DNA from: UBA6059 sp964351595
GTDB taxonomy: Bacteria; Bacteroidota; Bacteroidia; Cytophagales; Cyclobacteriaceae
NCBI GenBank assembly: GCA_964351595.1
Contig: CAYGOT010000001.1
Span: 62,001-126,000, forward strand
Reading direction: 5' to 3'
DNA length: 64,000 nt
The translations under genes and the position numbers were made by a program. The notes beneath the pieces are model-generated. The model was not told the origin of the DNA and ran no database searches. It saw only the letters and a program-made list of their open reading frames with translations. Below, piece by piece: positions 53,107 through 61,654 of this stretch. Each line of letters starts with the position of its first letter. The first letter of the stretch is position 1.

Positions 53107-54756
53107 ATGAGTCTAAAGCCGATTACTCAGTATACCAAAAGTGGGAGCATAAATATTGCCTATCAGGTTTTTGGCTCAGGTTCAATGGACTTTGTATATA
53201 TACCTGGATGGATATCTAATATCGATTTGATGTGGACTTGCCCCGAACTGGTTCATTTTCTTCTGGAATTGGGTAAAACCGCCAGAGTTATTCTTTTTGA
53301 CAAACGAGGTACAGGACTCTCTGATAGAATTGTTGAATTCTCGACCCTTGAAGAGAGAATGGATGATATCCGTGCCGTGATGGACGCGGTAGAGTCAGAT
53401 AAGGCCGTACTATTTGGTCATTCAGAGGGTGGTTCGGTTTCTGCGCTTTTCGCAGCGACCTATCCAGAGCGCACCATATCGCTCATCTCGTTTGGCATCT
53501 TTGCCAAGAGAAGGTACTCACCGGAATATCCATGGGCTCCTACTGATGTTGAGCGCCAAAGACTCTATGATATGATAGAGCGCAGCTGGGGTAGTGGTGA
53601 TATGAACCTTGAATCACTGGCCCCTTCCAAAGCCGATGATAAGGTCTTCATGGAGTGGTTGGCTAGCTATTTCAGATCTGGAGCGAGCCCAAGTGCAGCC
53701 TTGGTACTGACTAAGATGAATACGCAAGTAGACATCATTGACATCCTGGGTTCGATAAAAGTGCCTACATTGATTATGCAGAGGACGCATGACATTGATG
53801 TAAAAATAGAAGAGGGAAAGTTCATTGCTGAGCGCATCCGAAATTCGAAGTTTGTCGAATTCGAAGGGAGGGATCACCTTTTTTGGGCTGGAAATTCAGA
53901 AGTGGTATTGCTGGAAATTAAGGAGTTCTTGAAAGAGGTAACTCCAGATCAAAATCATGAGGAAAAGCTGTTTACGATTGTTGCTGGCAGATTTATGGAT
54001 GACTCAGCTCAAACAGACGGTGAAAGATTAGTAAAGGAACTTATCGAAAAGGCGGGAGGTAGTAATATTTTATTCTACGACAATCAGTTTATTTCAACCT
54101 TTAGCGGGGCTAGCCGGGCGGTTCATTGTGGGATGGATTTGGTCAATTTCATGAAGAGTTTTAGCATTGATATTTCGGTAGTTACCGATATGAGAGTGAG
54201 TAACCCCAATAGTGATCAACTCCTAAGCTCCGAAAGCATGGATTTTATCGATTTGCTTCTCAACAGTACATTAAACCATCAGACTTTTGTGACTCAAGCT
54301 GTGAGATACTTGCTCTCAGGTACGGATATCCAATTCTCAGAATTCGAACCTGTAGTTTCTGATCACTACAGCACCATTCTATATAAAGTAACCGATCCCT
54401 ATGGTGAGCCTACAGACTACAGTGGGCCCTTGGTTTTAAGAAGGGATTTATTTCTGGAGGGCATATTGCAAGTCATAGAGGCAAACTACGATAACGAAGA
54501 TTTCAATGTAGATATGCTGTGCAAAGAGGTTGGCATCAGTGAAAGACATTTGCAAAGAAAAATCAAGGCAGTCACCAACAAATCTCCCAACCAGCTTATT
54601 TCCAGCGTTCGTTTGCACAAAGCAAAAAAACTACTTAGTCAAAGCACCAATAATATCTCCCAAGTGGCTTATATGACCGGTTTCAACAACCCCTCCTATT
54701 TTGCTAAGTGTTTTAAGCGAGAGTTTGGCAAGAGCCCCTCAAAGCTGATAGCTTAG
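53107..54756 (+). CDS. Fusion regulator: alpha/beta-hydrolase, cyclase-like region, AraC DNA-binding domain
   Basis: 549 residues. Residues about 8-275 are an alpha/beta-hydrolase: FVYIPGW, FDKRGTGLSD, nucleophile elbow GHSEG (Ser106), acid near Asp229/231 in QRTHDIDV, and His257 in GRDHLFW. Residues about 285-365 resemble class III nucleotide cyclases in order (FTIVAGRFMDD, FYDNQFISTFSGASRAVHCGMDLV, ISVVTDMRV) but lack the metal Asp pair and substrate residues, so it is probably only a binding or dimer domain. Residues about 450-549 are an AraC double helix-turn-helix (VGISERHLQRKIKAVTNKSPNQ, ISQVAYMTGFNNPSYFAKCFKREFGKSP). Hydrolase-cyclase fusions are known from actinobacteria; replacing cyclase activity with AraC output would be unusual. 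Likely controls the operon 110 bases downstream. Confidence 0.85.
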   Translation: MSLKPITQYTKSGSINIAYQVFGSGSMDFVYIPGWISNIDLMWTCPELVHFLLELGKTARVILFDKRGTGLSDRIVEFSTLEERMDDIRAVMDAVESDKAVLFGHSEGGSVSALFAATYPERTISLISFGIFAKRRYSPEYPWAPTDVERQRLYDMIERSWGSGDMNLESLAPSKADDKVFMEWLASYFRSGASPSAALVLTKMNTQVDIIDILGSIKVPTLIMQRTHDIDVKIEEGKFIAERIRNSKFVEFEGRDHLFWAGNSEVVLLEIKEFLKEVTPDQNHEEKLFTIVAGRFMDDSAQTDGERLVKELIEKAGGSNILFYDNQFISTFSGASRAVHCGMDLVNFMKSFSIDISVVTDMRVSNPNSDQLLSSESMDFIDLLLNSTLNHQTFVTQAVRYLLSGTDIQFSEFEPVVSDHYSTILYKVTDPYGEPTDYSGPLVLRRDLFLEGILQVIEANYDNEDFNVDMLCKEVGISERHLQRKIKAVTNKSPNQLISSVRLHKAKKLLSQSTNNISQVAYMTGFNNPSYFAKCFKREFGKSPSKLIA

Positions 54757-54771
54757 TTTCATAACCAAAAC

Positions 54772-54814
54772 GTACTTGACGGTTTAGTACTTGATATTGG
54801 CGGATTTGTACTAA
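54772..54814 (+). promoter_or_regulatory. Repeated GTACTTG-like boxes upstream of the SprB-YceI operon (candidate operator)
   Basis: GTACTTG at 54772-54778 and again at 54787-54793 (both followed by A), and GTACTAA at 54808-54814, all in the same orientation. The second and third starts are 21 bases apart (two helical turns), the first and second 15. AraC proteins bind direct repeats, and an AraC-type gene ends 16 bases upstream, so this is a reasonable operator candidate. Confidence 0.4.
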
Positions 54815-54834
54815 TCGGGACTACAGTCATAGTC

Positions 54835-54842
54835 TAGTTTTG
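54835..54842 (+). promoter_or_regulatory. Putative -7 box of the SprB-YceI-DUF5777 operon
   Basis: TAGTTTTG matches TAnnTTTG, 23 bases before the ATG at 54866. A TTTG at 54805-54808 is 26 bases upstream, longer than the usual 19-21, which would fit a promoter that needs an activator. Confidence 0.45.
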
Positions 54843-54865
54843 TATTACGTCTAACTAGATATTTT

Positions 54866-55651
54866 ATGAAAAGTACATGCATCCATAAGCTGATGCTGAT
54901 CGGGGCTTTTTTCTTTGTCTCCGCATGCATATCTGAACAAGTAGAACCAAAATTTGAATGCCCTACCATTCAGGTATTTACCGACCAATTAGAAAACACC
55001 CAATGCGGTGCTGATAATGGTTCGTTTCTTCTCTCCGCCAATGGAGGCCAAGCACCTTACACTTTTGAGGCGAGCTTTGAGACCAACACCACAGGGTTAT
55101 TTGCGGGCGTACCGGCGGGTACTTATTCCATTACGATCACAGACTCCAACGATTGTACACAGGACGTGGATGTAACAGTATTGAATGAAGATGGGGTTGC
55201 CATCAACGAGATAGTGGTCACTGGATCAGGCTGTGGTACAAGCGAGGGAAGCCTCCAGGTTATAGCTTCGGGTGGTAGTGAGCCTTATACGTTTTCCTTA
55301 GATAACGGTACCCCTCAGTTAAGCGGAATCTTTACAGATCTTGGTATCGCTGAATATGCGGTGACAGCTACAGATGCCTCAGGATGCGAAACAACTCAAA
55401 ATGTTGAGGTGCTATCTGGAGTCACCTATTCAGGTGCTGTTCAAAACATCGTGGAAACGAATTGTGCAATTTCGGGATGTCACAACGGAAGCCAGGCACC
55501 AGATCTAAGGACACTTACCCAGATACAGTCTAGTGCCACCAGAATCAAAATCCGAACTTCAGATGGATCTATGCCCAGAGGTAGAACACTGACCCAGACA
55601 CAAATCGATCAAATCGCCTGCTGGGTAGATGACGGGGCGCTGGATAATTAA
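54866..55651 (+). CDS. Lipoprotein with two SprB repeats and a CX4CH cytochrome-like end
   Basis: 261 residues. Lipobox VSAC (Cys21). Two SprB-type repeats: about 35-110 (CGADNGSFLLSANGGQAPYTF, PAGTYSITITDSNDCT) and about 115-185 (CGTSEGSLQVIASGGSEPYTF, YAVTATDASGCE). The last 70 residues have IVETNCAISGCHNGSQAPDLRT and MPRGRTLTQTQIDQIACWVDDGA, like c-type cytochrome domains; CAISGCH is a CX4CH spacing rather than CX2CH, so heme attachment is uncertain. Surface lipoprotein, first gene of the operon with YceI and a barrel protein. Confidence 0.8.
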   Translation: MKSTCIHKLMLIGAFFFVSACISEQVEPKFECPTIQVFTDQLENTQCGADNGSFLLSANGGQAPYTFEASFETNTTGLFAGVPAGTYSITITDSNDCTQDVDVTVLNEDGVAINEIVVTGSGCGTSEGSLQVIASGGSEPYTFSLDNGTPQLSGIFTDLGIAEYAVTATDASGCETTQNVEVLSGVTYSGAVQNIVETNCAISGCHNGSQAPDLRTLTQIQSSATRIKIRTSDGSMPRGRTLTQTQIDQIACWVDDGALDN

Positions 55652-55685
55652 TTGGAGACGAAACCATAACAAACCATAAAAAGTC

Positions 55686-56237
55686 ATGAGATTGCCAATC
55701 ATTTTATTAACCATAGCAGTCGCGATTTCGAAGATTGCGGTAGCTCAAAATGCGCTAATCGATAAAGAAGGTATTGCGCATTTCTTTTCTGAAGCACCAC
55801 TCGAAAACATAGAGGCAACCAATAAAAAAGCTTTAGGGGCAATTGACCTAGACAAAGGTACTGTGGCTGTATCGATGCAGATGAAGGATTTCCATTTTGA
55901 CAAGAGTTTAATGGAAGAGCACTTCAACGAAAACTATATTGAATCAGAAAAGTATCCAAAGGCGTCATTCAAAGGAAAAATCCTTGATTTTTCATCTCTC
56001 GATTTCACCCAACCAGGAGAGTTTATCGCCAAAGCTGAGGGAGAATTGCAAATTCACGGTGTGAGTCGACCGCTGACCAGTGATGTGGAGTTCCGCGTGA
56101 CGGATGACAATATAGAGGTCAGTACATTCTTTCAAGTGGCCCTGGAAGATCACAAAATCAAGATTCCGAAAATAGTCATTAAGAATATCGCCGAAGTGGT
56201 AGACGTAGATACCAAATTCAACTTCATCAAGAAATGA
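55686..56237 (+). CDS. YceI-family periplasmic protein
   Basis: 183 residues. Signal peptide 1-20 ending VAQN. The lipocalin-like YceI fold shows NKKALGAIDLDKGTVAVSMQMKDFHF, LMEEHFNENYIESEKYPKASFKGKI and GELQIHGVSRPL. Family members bind polyprenoid-like lipids such as ubiquinone-8 precursors in the periplasm. It starts 34 bases after the SprB protein and its stop overlaps the next ATG (ATGA), so the three genes are co-translated. Ligand here unknown. Confidence 0.9.
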   Translation: MRLPIILLTIAVAISKIAVAQNALIDKEGIAHFFSEAPLENIEATNKKALGAIDLDKGTVAVSMQMKDFHFDKSLMEEHFNENYIESEKYPKASFKGKILDFSSLDFTQPGEFIAKAEGELQIHGVSRPLTSDVEFRVTDDNIEVSTFFQVALEDHKIKIPKIVIKNIAEVVDVDTKFNFIKK

Positions 56238-57097
56238 AAAGATTTACGATAGCTGTTTGCTTGCTATTTGGTGCTGCGCAAGCTTTTGCACAAGATGACC
56301 TGCTAAGTCTGCTGGAAGAAGAGCAGGGAGAAGAGCGCACCCTGATTGAAGCCACATTCAAAGGGACAAGGATAATCAATGGGCATTCTATTGAAACTCG
56401 AAATGCAGGGGTGATGGATTTCATCATCTCTCACCGATTTGGAACGATTGATGGAGGTGCTTATGAACTATTTGGACTGGACAATGCGACCGTCCGCCTA
56501 GGTCTGGAGTACGCTATTTCTGATCGTCTATACCTGGGGATAGGTAGGAGCTCCTTCGAAAAGACCTATGACGGATTTGTTAAGTATAGACTGCTACGTC
56601 AAATGAGTGGTGGCGGCATGCCGTTTTCAGCAACCTTGTTCGGTTCGGCATCTCTAAAGAACCTAAGGCAACCTGAAATTGATCCGACTTTTGAGGAGAA
56701 AATGGCTTATACGACACAACTGTTGCTAGCGCGAAAATTCAGTCCGAGTCTGTCTCTGCAACTAATGCCGACTTGGGTACATAAGAACTTGATTCTCGAA
56801 GATGATATTAACAATGATGCTTTTGCCTTAGGCGTGGGAGGGCGGATAAAGCTTTCTCAGCGCGTAGCGCTGGTGATGGAGTATTATTATCAATTCCAGA
56901 AGATAACGGAAGACTCATTCAACGCTATCGCAATAGGGTTTGACATTGAGACCGGAGGTCATGTTTTTCAACTTCAGTTCACCAATTCTACCTCGATGGT
57001 TCCCAAGGGATTTATCACCGAGACGCGAAATGACTTTTTCGACGCGGGCATTCATTTTGGGTTCAACATTTCCCGGACATTCCAGCTCAAGGAATAG
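56234..57097 (+). CDS. DUF5777-like outer-membrane beta-barrel protein
   Basis: 287 residues. Signal peptide 1-19 (AQAFAQ). Then EEEQGEERTLIEATFKGTRIINGHSIET and FIISHRFG, blocks common to Bacteroidota DUF5777 proteins found beside YceI genes, and amphipathic strands through to a C-terminal FNISRTFQLKE. It probably forms a barrel in the outer membrane. The co-occurrence with a cytochrome-like lipoprotein and YceI suggests an envelope redox or lipid-handling unit; the chemistry is not shown by the sequence. Confidence 0.78.
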   Translation: MKRFTIAVCLLFGAAQAFAQDDLLSLLEEEQGEERTLIEATFKGTRIINGHSIETRNAGVMDFIISHRFGTIDGGAYELFGLDNATVRLGLEYAISDRLYLGIGRSSFEKTYDGFVKYRLLRQMSGGGMPFSATLFGSASLKNLRQPEIDPTFEEKMAYTTQLLLARKFSPSLSLQLMPTWVHKNLILEDDINNDAFALGVGGRIKLSQRVALVMEYYYQFQKITEDSFNAIAIGFDIETGGHVFQLQFTNSTSMVPKGFITETRNDFFDAGIHFGFNISRTFQLKE

Positions 57098-57296
57098 GGG
57101 TTGAAAGTCAGAGTTCTTAATCCATATTGAGAAATAAAAATGAGATTAAAAAGTTGTAGATTTTCGTCTCCATCTCTTGTGGTACCTCTGGTGTAATTTG
57201 AATTAGTCAAATAATAAATACACGGTGTTCTTTATTTCAATTACTGCAATCAATACCTTGGCTTAGGATACTTGTGACCGCATAAAATATGCCGCT

Positions 57297-58886
57297 TTGG
57301 TAAATACCACGACGATTGAGGTAAGAAGAGACTACCTGTCAATAAGTTTTGTAGCTATTGCAATACTTATATCCTATTACTGCTTCAAATCGATTAGCCA
57401 CCCCATTCATGATTTTGCCAACTACTACTTTGCCGGCAAGTTTTTTGTGGAAGGAAGTTTTGATCAGACAATTTATGATCCGACTACATTCAATTTGAAA
57501 TTGTCGGAGCAAGGCTACCAAGGGTTTTTTGTCAATTTTTCTCCAAACTCACCCTTCATAGCTCTGTTCTTCTTTCCACTGGCGAGCTTGGATATTCAAT
57601 TAGCAAAGCTGCTTTTTAACTTCTTAAACGGTTTTTTCTTCCTTTTCTCCTTTGTGAGAATAGTAAGGTTATTGAAGATTCAAAACGAAGTTTCTCTTTT
57701 GCTCATCCCCTTCATTTGCTTCATCCCTATTCGTAACGGGATACTATTCGGTCAATTCTACATGCTCTTATTTTCCATGATTATCGAGGGATACATTCTC
57801 TATAAAAAGGGCAAAATTGCACCTGCAATGCTACTATGGGTGATTTCAGCATCACTTAAAATTACCCCAGGGATAGTCTTGTTTTACCTGCTTGGTAGAC
57901 GAGATTATAGAGCCATAGGTATTTTCTGTATCTGGGGTGCGGTCAGCCTATGTCTGACAGGCCTGTTACTGGACTTTGACATATTCAGGTTTTACGTTGA
58001 GCAGATTTCTCCCAAGGTTTCCGCTGGTGAAATTGTCTCAGCTGGCTTTTTAGCCAACCAGTCTCCATTGATGTTCTTTAAACATCTATTCATAGCAGAC
58101 TCATCCGAAAACCCATCTCCATTCATAGAGAGTGGCATATTATTCGCTTTTTTTATGGCAGCTACATTTATTGTGGCCTTCTACTGCACTTTTTATAGCT
58201 CGGGCAAGTGCAAAGGCGATGAGGATTTTAAAATGCTTGGATTATGGTTATTACTGATTTTTCTGATAAGTCCATACGGCAGTAGTTATTCCAGAATACT
58301 TTTGGTTATTGTGTATTTTTCAATCGTTCAAAACGAAAGCCTACTGAAGCAAATTGCTGTTGGTTTGCTGCTGCTGGGAATTACGAATTTCCCGGCTCTG
58401 GACCTACCTCATTGGCCATTGGTATTGAGGTTTGCGGGGCTTTTCGCGACCATTGCGGTCTTTCTTTTAGTCACACCAGTGAAGGTGATACGAGCGAATC
58501 ACCTTATTCCATTGACCCTATTGTTGACCACATTTATTTATTACTTCTACAGGATACCCAAAGAGAGGCAGACCGCCAGTGACTATCTCATGCTGGAAAA
58601 TCCATCACTGATTGTGGACTATGAAGTGCAAGATGGTGCCATTAGATATAATTACTGGCATGGTGAGATGCATGAAGGTACAGTTGCCTTATCAGGAAAG
58701 AGATATGATAGCTCGCAAGTAAGCATCATAGGCGATGGGCTGTACCTCCGTGGTGAGCAGTTAATCAAGTCGTCGGATAACAAGAAGAGACCATTACTGG
58801 TGGATAATGACAAAGTCGTGTATCTATCTGATTGGGGTCGGGGGTATGGTTTTTATACGTTTCGAATCATTCGACTCGACAAATGA
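57297..58886 (+). CDS. GT87-like polyprenyl-phosphate-dependent membrane glycosyltransferase
   Basis: 529 residues with about ten membrane helices. HPIHDFANYYFAGKFFVEG (about 29-47) contains the acidic first-loop motif of GT-C enzymes, and DPTTFNLKLSEQG plus NFSPNSPFIALFFFPLA fit the GT87 (PimE-like/DUF2029) group that uses polyprenyl-phosphate sugars in the periplasm. A soluble C-terminal beta domain (about 440-529) follows. TTG start at 57297, since an in-frame stop (57264-57266) lies upstream and no ATG fits. The stop overlaps the flippase ATG. Confidence 0.78.
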   Translation: MVNTTTIEVRRDYLSISFVAIAILISYYCFKSISHPIHDFANYYFAGKFFVEGSFDQTIYDPTTFNLKLSEQGYQGFFVNFSPNSPFIALFFFPLASLDIQLAKLLFNFLNGFFFLFSFVRIVRLLKIQNEVSLLLIPFICFIPIRNGILFGQFYMLLFSMIIEGYILYKKGKIAPAMLLWVISASLKITPGIVLFYLLGRRDYRAIGIFCIWGAVSLCLTGLLLDFDIFRFYVEQISPKVSAGEIVSAGFLANQSPLMFFKHLFIADSSENPSPFIESGILFAFFMAATFIVAFYCTFYSSGKCKGDEDFKMLGLWLLLIFLISPYGSSYSRILLVIVYFSIVQNESLLKQIAVGLLLLGITNFPALDLPHWPLVLRFAGLFATIAVFLLVTPVKVIRANHLIPLTLLLTTFIYYFYRIPKERQTASDYLMLENPSLIVDYEVQDGAIRYNYWHGEMHEGTVALSGKRYDSSQVSIIGDGLYLRGEQLIKSSDNKKRPLLVDNDKVVYLSDWGRGYGFYTFRIIRLDK

Positions 58887-60058
58887 GTTGGAATATTGAA
58901 AAGATCTCAAGAAGGCTTGCCAGTTCAGTAAGCTATGGTGCTTCGCAGCTGGCACCACGTTTTTTTACACTTGTGATCTCATGGATATTGATTCGCAGTT
59001 ATTCCTCGGAACTTTGGGGCGAGTATGTCGAGGTTTTCCTGATTGTGAACCTTGCAGCAATGGTGCTCAGCTTCGGCAATTTTCAATATCTGCTCAAAGA
59101 GTTTAGCACGCACCCTGGAAATATCTACCAGGTATGGTCAAGATGCTTAACGACAAGGCTGCTACTTATAGTCCCAATGAGTCTGCTGGCGAAAGCATTT
59201 TACTTCAGTGATCTGCCAGTTTCATACCTGATAGTTTGGCTCATTGTCGTATTTGTCAATCAAAGTTTTCAAGTGCTGATCGTATTCAACAAGGATTTTA
59301 AGAAGGCACTTTATGTCGAACTCCTGTCAGGAACAGTTTTGGTGATTGCGGTACTATCGCATAGCGGCCCTCTTTCGCTTGAACTATTTATTCAGGTCGT
59401 TATTTTGTCGTTGCTCGCTAAGATGCTCTTATACGTTGTGACTTTTTGGCATGCGGTTTTAAGTTTTCAAGTGAGGGTAGACTTGAAAGTTTTTAAGGAG
59501 GCACTACCGTTTGCTCTTTTGAGCTTTATGGGTACGGTGAGGGCTCAATCAGATATCTACATGGTCGCCCTGTTTTTGGATAGTTCCAGTGTTGGCCAAT
59601 ACCATGTGTTGATTACGGTAGTTACTCTCGTGGAGTCAGGTGCAGCATACATCTTTAATCCATCGGCCAGGTTGCTTTACAGAACGCGAGATGCAACTTT
59701 GCAATCTTTGAAGAGATCTGCATGGGTCGTGGGTATCCCTTTCGCTTTTTTGAGCTGCCTGGGATCTTACATGGTTCTTATCACTTTCTATTCCCTCCAT
59801 TTTCCGACTTGGTTTTACCTGGCTATTTTGGTTTTCTCATTCCCACAACTGTTCAAGATGATTGTAGTAAATGAGTTTTATAAATTAAATGGACAGAAAG
59901 CTTTAGCCCTATTAGCCTTCATTTTTGTTTGTATTCAGGGAGTTCTTGGTTATTCTCTAATCCCTAGCAGCGGTATCCAGGCGGCTATTGCGCTGAGGGT
60001 CGGAGCTTTTTTGATTCATTTGTTGACGCTTCAGTTTTTTTTAAGATACTATCGTTGA
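58883..60058 (+). CDS. Wzx-type polysaccharide/lipid-linked glycan flippase
   Basis: 391 residues from the ATG at 58883 (MSWNIEKISRRL), which overlaps the GT87 stop as ATGA; the frame is open upstream but belongs to the overlapping gene. About twelve membrane helices with the polysaccharide_synt-like pattern: N-terminal SSVSYGASQLAPRFF, then LKVFKEALPFALLSFMGTVRAQSDIYMV in the middle, as in Wzx of the MOP superfamily. It would flip undecaprenyl-linked oligosaccharide across the inner membrane. The next gene starts at the base after the stop. Confidence 0.82.
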   Translation: MSWNIEKISRRLASSVSYGASQLAPRFFTLVISWILIRSYSSELWGEYVEVFLIVNLAAMVLSFGNFQYLLKEFSTHPGNIYQVWSRCLTTRLLLIVPMSLLAKAFYFSDLPVSYLIVWLIVVFVNQSFQVLIVFNKDFKKALYVELLSGTVLVIAVLSHSGPLSLELFIQVVILSLLAKMLLYVVTFWHAVLSFQVRVDLKVFKEALPFALLSFMGTVRAQSDIYMVALFLDSSSVGQYHVLITVVTLVESGAAYIFNPSARLLYRTRDATLQSLKRSAWVVGIPFAFLSCLGSYMVLITFYSLHFPTWFYLAILVFSFPQLFKMIVVNEFYKLNGQKALALLAFIFVCIQGVLGYSLIPSSGIQAAIALRVGAFLIHLLTLQFFLRYYR

Positions 60059-60838
60059 ATGAGCTTACCGAGTACTAATAGTCCCTGCAATATCGTAGTA
60101 GTAGGATACCCTAAAAGTGGAACGACCTGGGTTTGCAGGCTGATTTCAGACGTACTCCAATGCCCATTTAATGGGAATTGGGGATTCGAAAACACAACAG
60201 ATTATTACTTAGTAGAAGGTAAAGATCGGATGACGAACTTCGTTTGCTACAAATCCCATCACACCTACAAAAGGTTGTTTGATTGCTGGAGCATACAGCC
60301 CGATAAAATCATCTATCTCGTCCGTGACCCGCGCGACATTGTCGTTTCAGGCACCTACTTTTTTGATTCTTTTTTCAGGGTAAAAACGGGTTTGAGTAAA
60401 CCGAAAAAGTATCTGCTGAAAACCAGCTTCGGAAAGAAATATTTGCAATACCGCATGACACAAGTGGTCTTGTATGGCAATGCCAAAATCGATAAATGGC
60501 TTGAGGATCCGTGGCTCGATCACTTTGATGATTACAGATCGCGCCCAGATGTGTTTGTAGTGAAGTATGAAGATTTTTTAGCTGACAGCTTATGTACTCT
60601 AAAGATCGTTCTCCAGTTTTTGGGGGCCGAGATAGATGATTCAAGAGTTCTTAGGTCAATTGACAGGCAGTCTTTCGAGAAGAGAAGGGAGTTAGCGAGG
60701 AAAACTGAGAACAAGGTCGACCTCAGGCTGCTGCGATCTGGAAAAATGGGCGAGTGGCGCAAAGAGTTGAATCAGGACTTAGTTGCAAAAATCGAAAGGG
60801 AAATTGGTGAGGCTTTAAGAGCGAACAACTACTCCTGA
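60059..60838 (+). CDS. Sulfotransferase domain protein
   Basis: 259 residues, canonical sulfotransferase_1-like protein: VVVGYPKSGTTWVCRLI (about 13-29, PAPS 5' loop with Lys), IYLVRDPRDIVVSGTYFF (about 88-105, 3'-phosphate motif) and SGKMGEWRKELNQ (RKGxxGdWK-like region near the C terminus). Starts at the base after the flippase stop. Probably sulfates a saccharide or lipid made by the neighbouring glycosyltransferases. The 3' end overlaps the convergent GT2 gene by ten bases. Confidence 0.92.
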   Translation: MSLPSTNSPCNIVVVGYPKSGTTWVCRLISDVLQCPFNGNWGFENTTDYYLVEGKDRMTNFVCYKSHHTYKRLFDCWSIQPDKIIYLVRDPRDIVVSGTYFFDSFFRVKTGLSKPKKYLLKTSFGKKYLQYRMTQVVLYGNAKIDKWLEDPWLDHFDDYRSRPDVFVVKYEDFLADSLCTLKIVLQFLGAEIDDSRVLRSIDRQSFEKRRELARKTENKVDLRLLRSGKMGEWRKELNQDLVAKIEREIGEALRANNYS

Positions 60839-61572
60839 TATCGTTTTATTAGCACAATTCTATTTTTATGGAGCCAATGCTCAAGTGTCACTTTCAACAC
60901 TCCAAGGCCATATAGTAAGCTTCTGCTGAAGTTGATGGATGAAGAATGCTCCATGTATTTTGTGGGACATGTTATCTCAGCAATCACATGTCCTTTCATA
61001 ATGATTTGGGAAAGTATTTGATTGTCAAATATGAAATCATCCGAGTTTGCCTCTATATTGATTTGCCTTATCACGTTGGCATCAAATGCCCTATACCCGG
61101 TGTGATATTCGGACATTTTTGCGTTTGTGACGAGGTTTTGGACGAAAGTCAAGAACCTGTTTGCCCAATACTTGTAGACGGGCATTCCTCCTTTTATTGC
61201 TCCATTACCCAGTATTCTGGAGCCGAGAACCACAGGAAAAATGTCCTGTGCGATTAGATAGGCCATACTGGGAATGAGGCTTGGTGCATATTGATAATCG
61301 GGGTGGAGCATTATGATTATATCGGCATTATGTTCCAGACTTTTCCGATAGCATGTCTTTTGATTTCCTCCATACCCGAGGTTTTTTTCATGAAGTATAA
61401 TATGGGTTATACCCAATTCTTTTGCAACCGCTATCGTGTTATCCTGACTTCCATCATCGACCAATATAACTTCATCTACTATGTCCATTGGTATTTCCAA
61501 GTAGGTTTGTCTCAAGGTTTTGCCGGCATTGTATGCAGGCAAAACAACTATGATTTTCTTACCTAATAGCAT
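60829..61572 (-). CDS. Family 2 glycosyltransferase
   Basis: 247 residues of GT-A fold: VVLPAYNAGKTL, DEVILVDDGSQDNT (nucleotide-binding DD), MLHPDYQY (DxD-like HPDYQ), LGSRILGNGAIKGGM and a TGYRAFDA acceptor-side block. This resembles polyprenyl-phosphate glucosyl/mannosyl transferases without the C-terminal membrane helices. It makes a lipid-phosphate sugar donor, which fits the GT87 and GT39-like enzymes nearby. Divergent from the radical SAM gene (82 bases). Confidence 0.9.
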   Translation of the reverse strand: MLLGKKIIVVLPAYNAGKTLRQTYLEIPMDIVDEVILVDDGSQDNTIAVAKELGITHIILHEKNLGYGGNQKTCYRKSLEHNADIIIMLHPDYQYAPSLIPSMAYLIAQDIFPVVLGSRILGNGAIKGGMPVYKYWANRFLTFVQNLVTNAKMSEYHTGYRAFDANVIRQINIEANSDDFIFDNQILSQIIMKGHVIAEITCPTKYMEHSSSINFSRSLLYGLGVLKVTLEHWLHKNRIVLIKRYQE

Positions 61573-61654
61573 CTCAGGTTGTCAATTTGCTTAGTCCGTA
61601 ATTTCAATTAAAATGAAGACAATCAGTAAAATTATTGGGCCTACCTTAGTGTAA

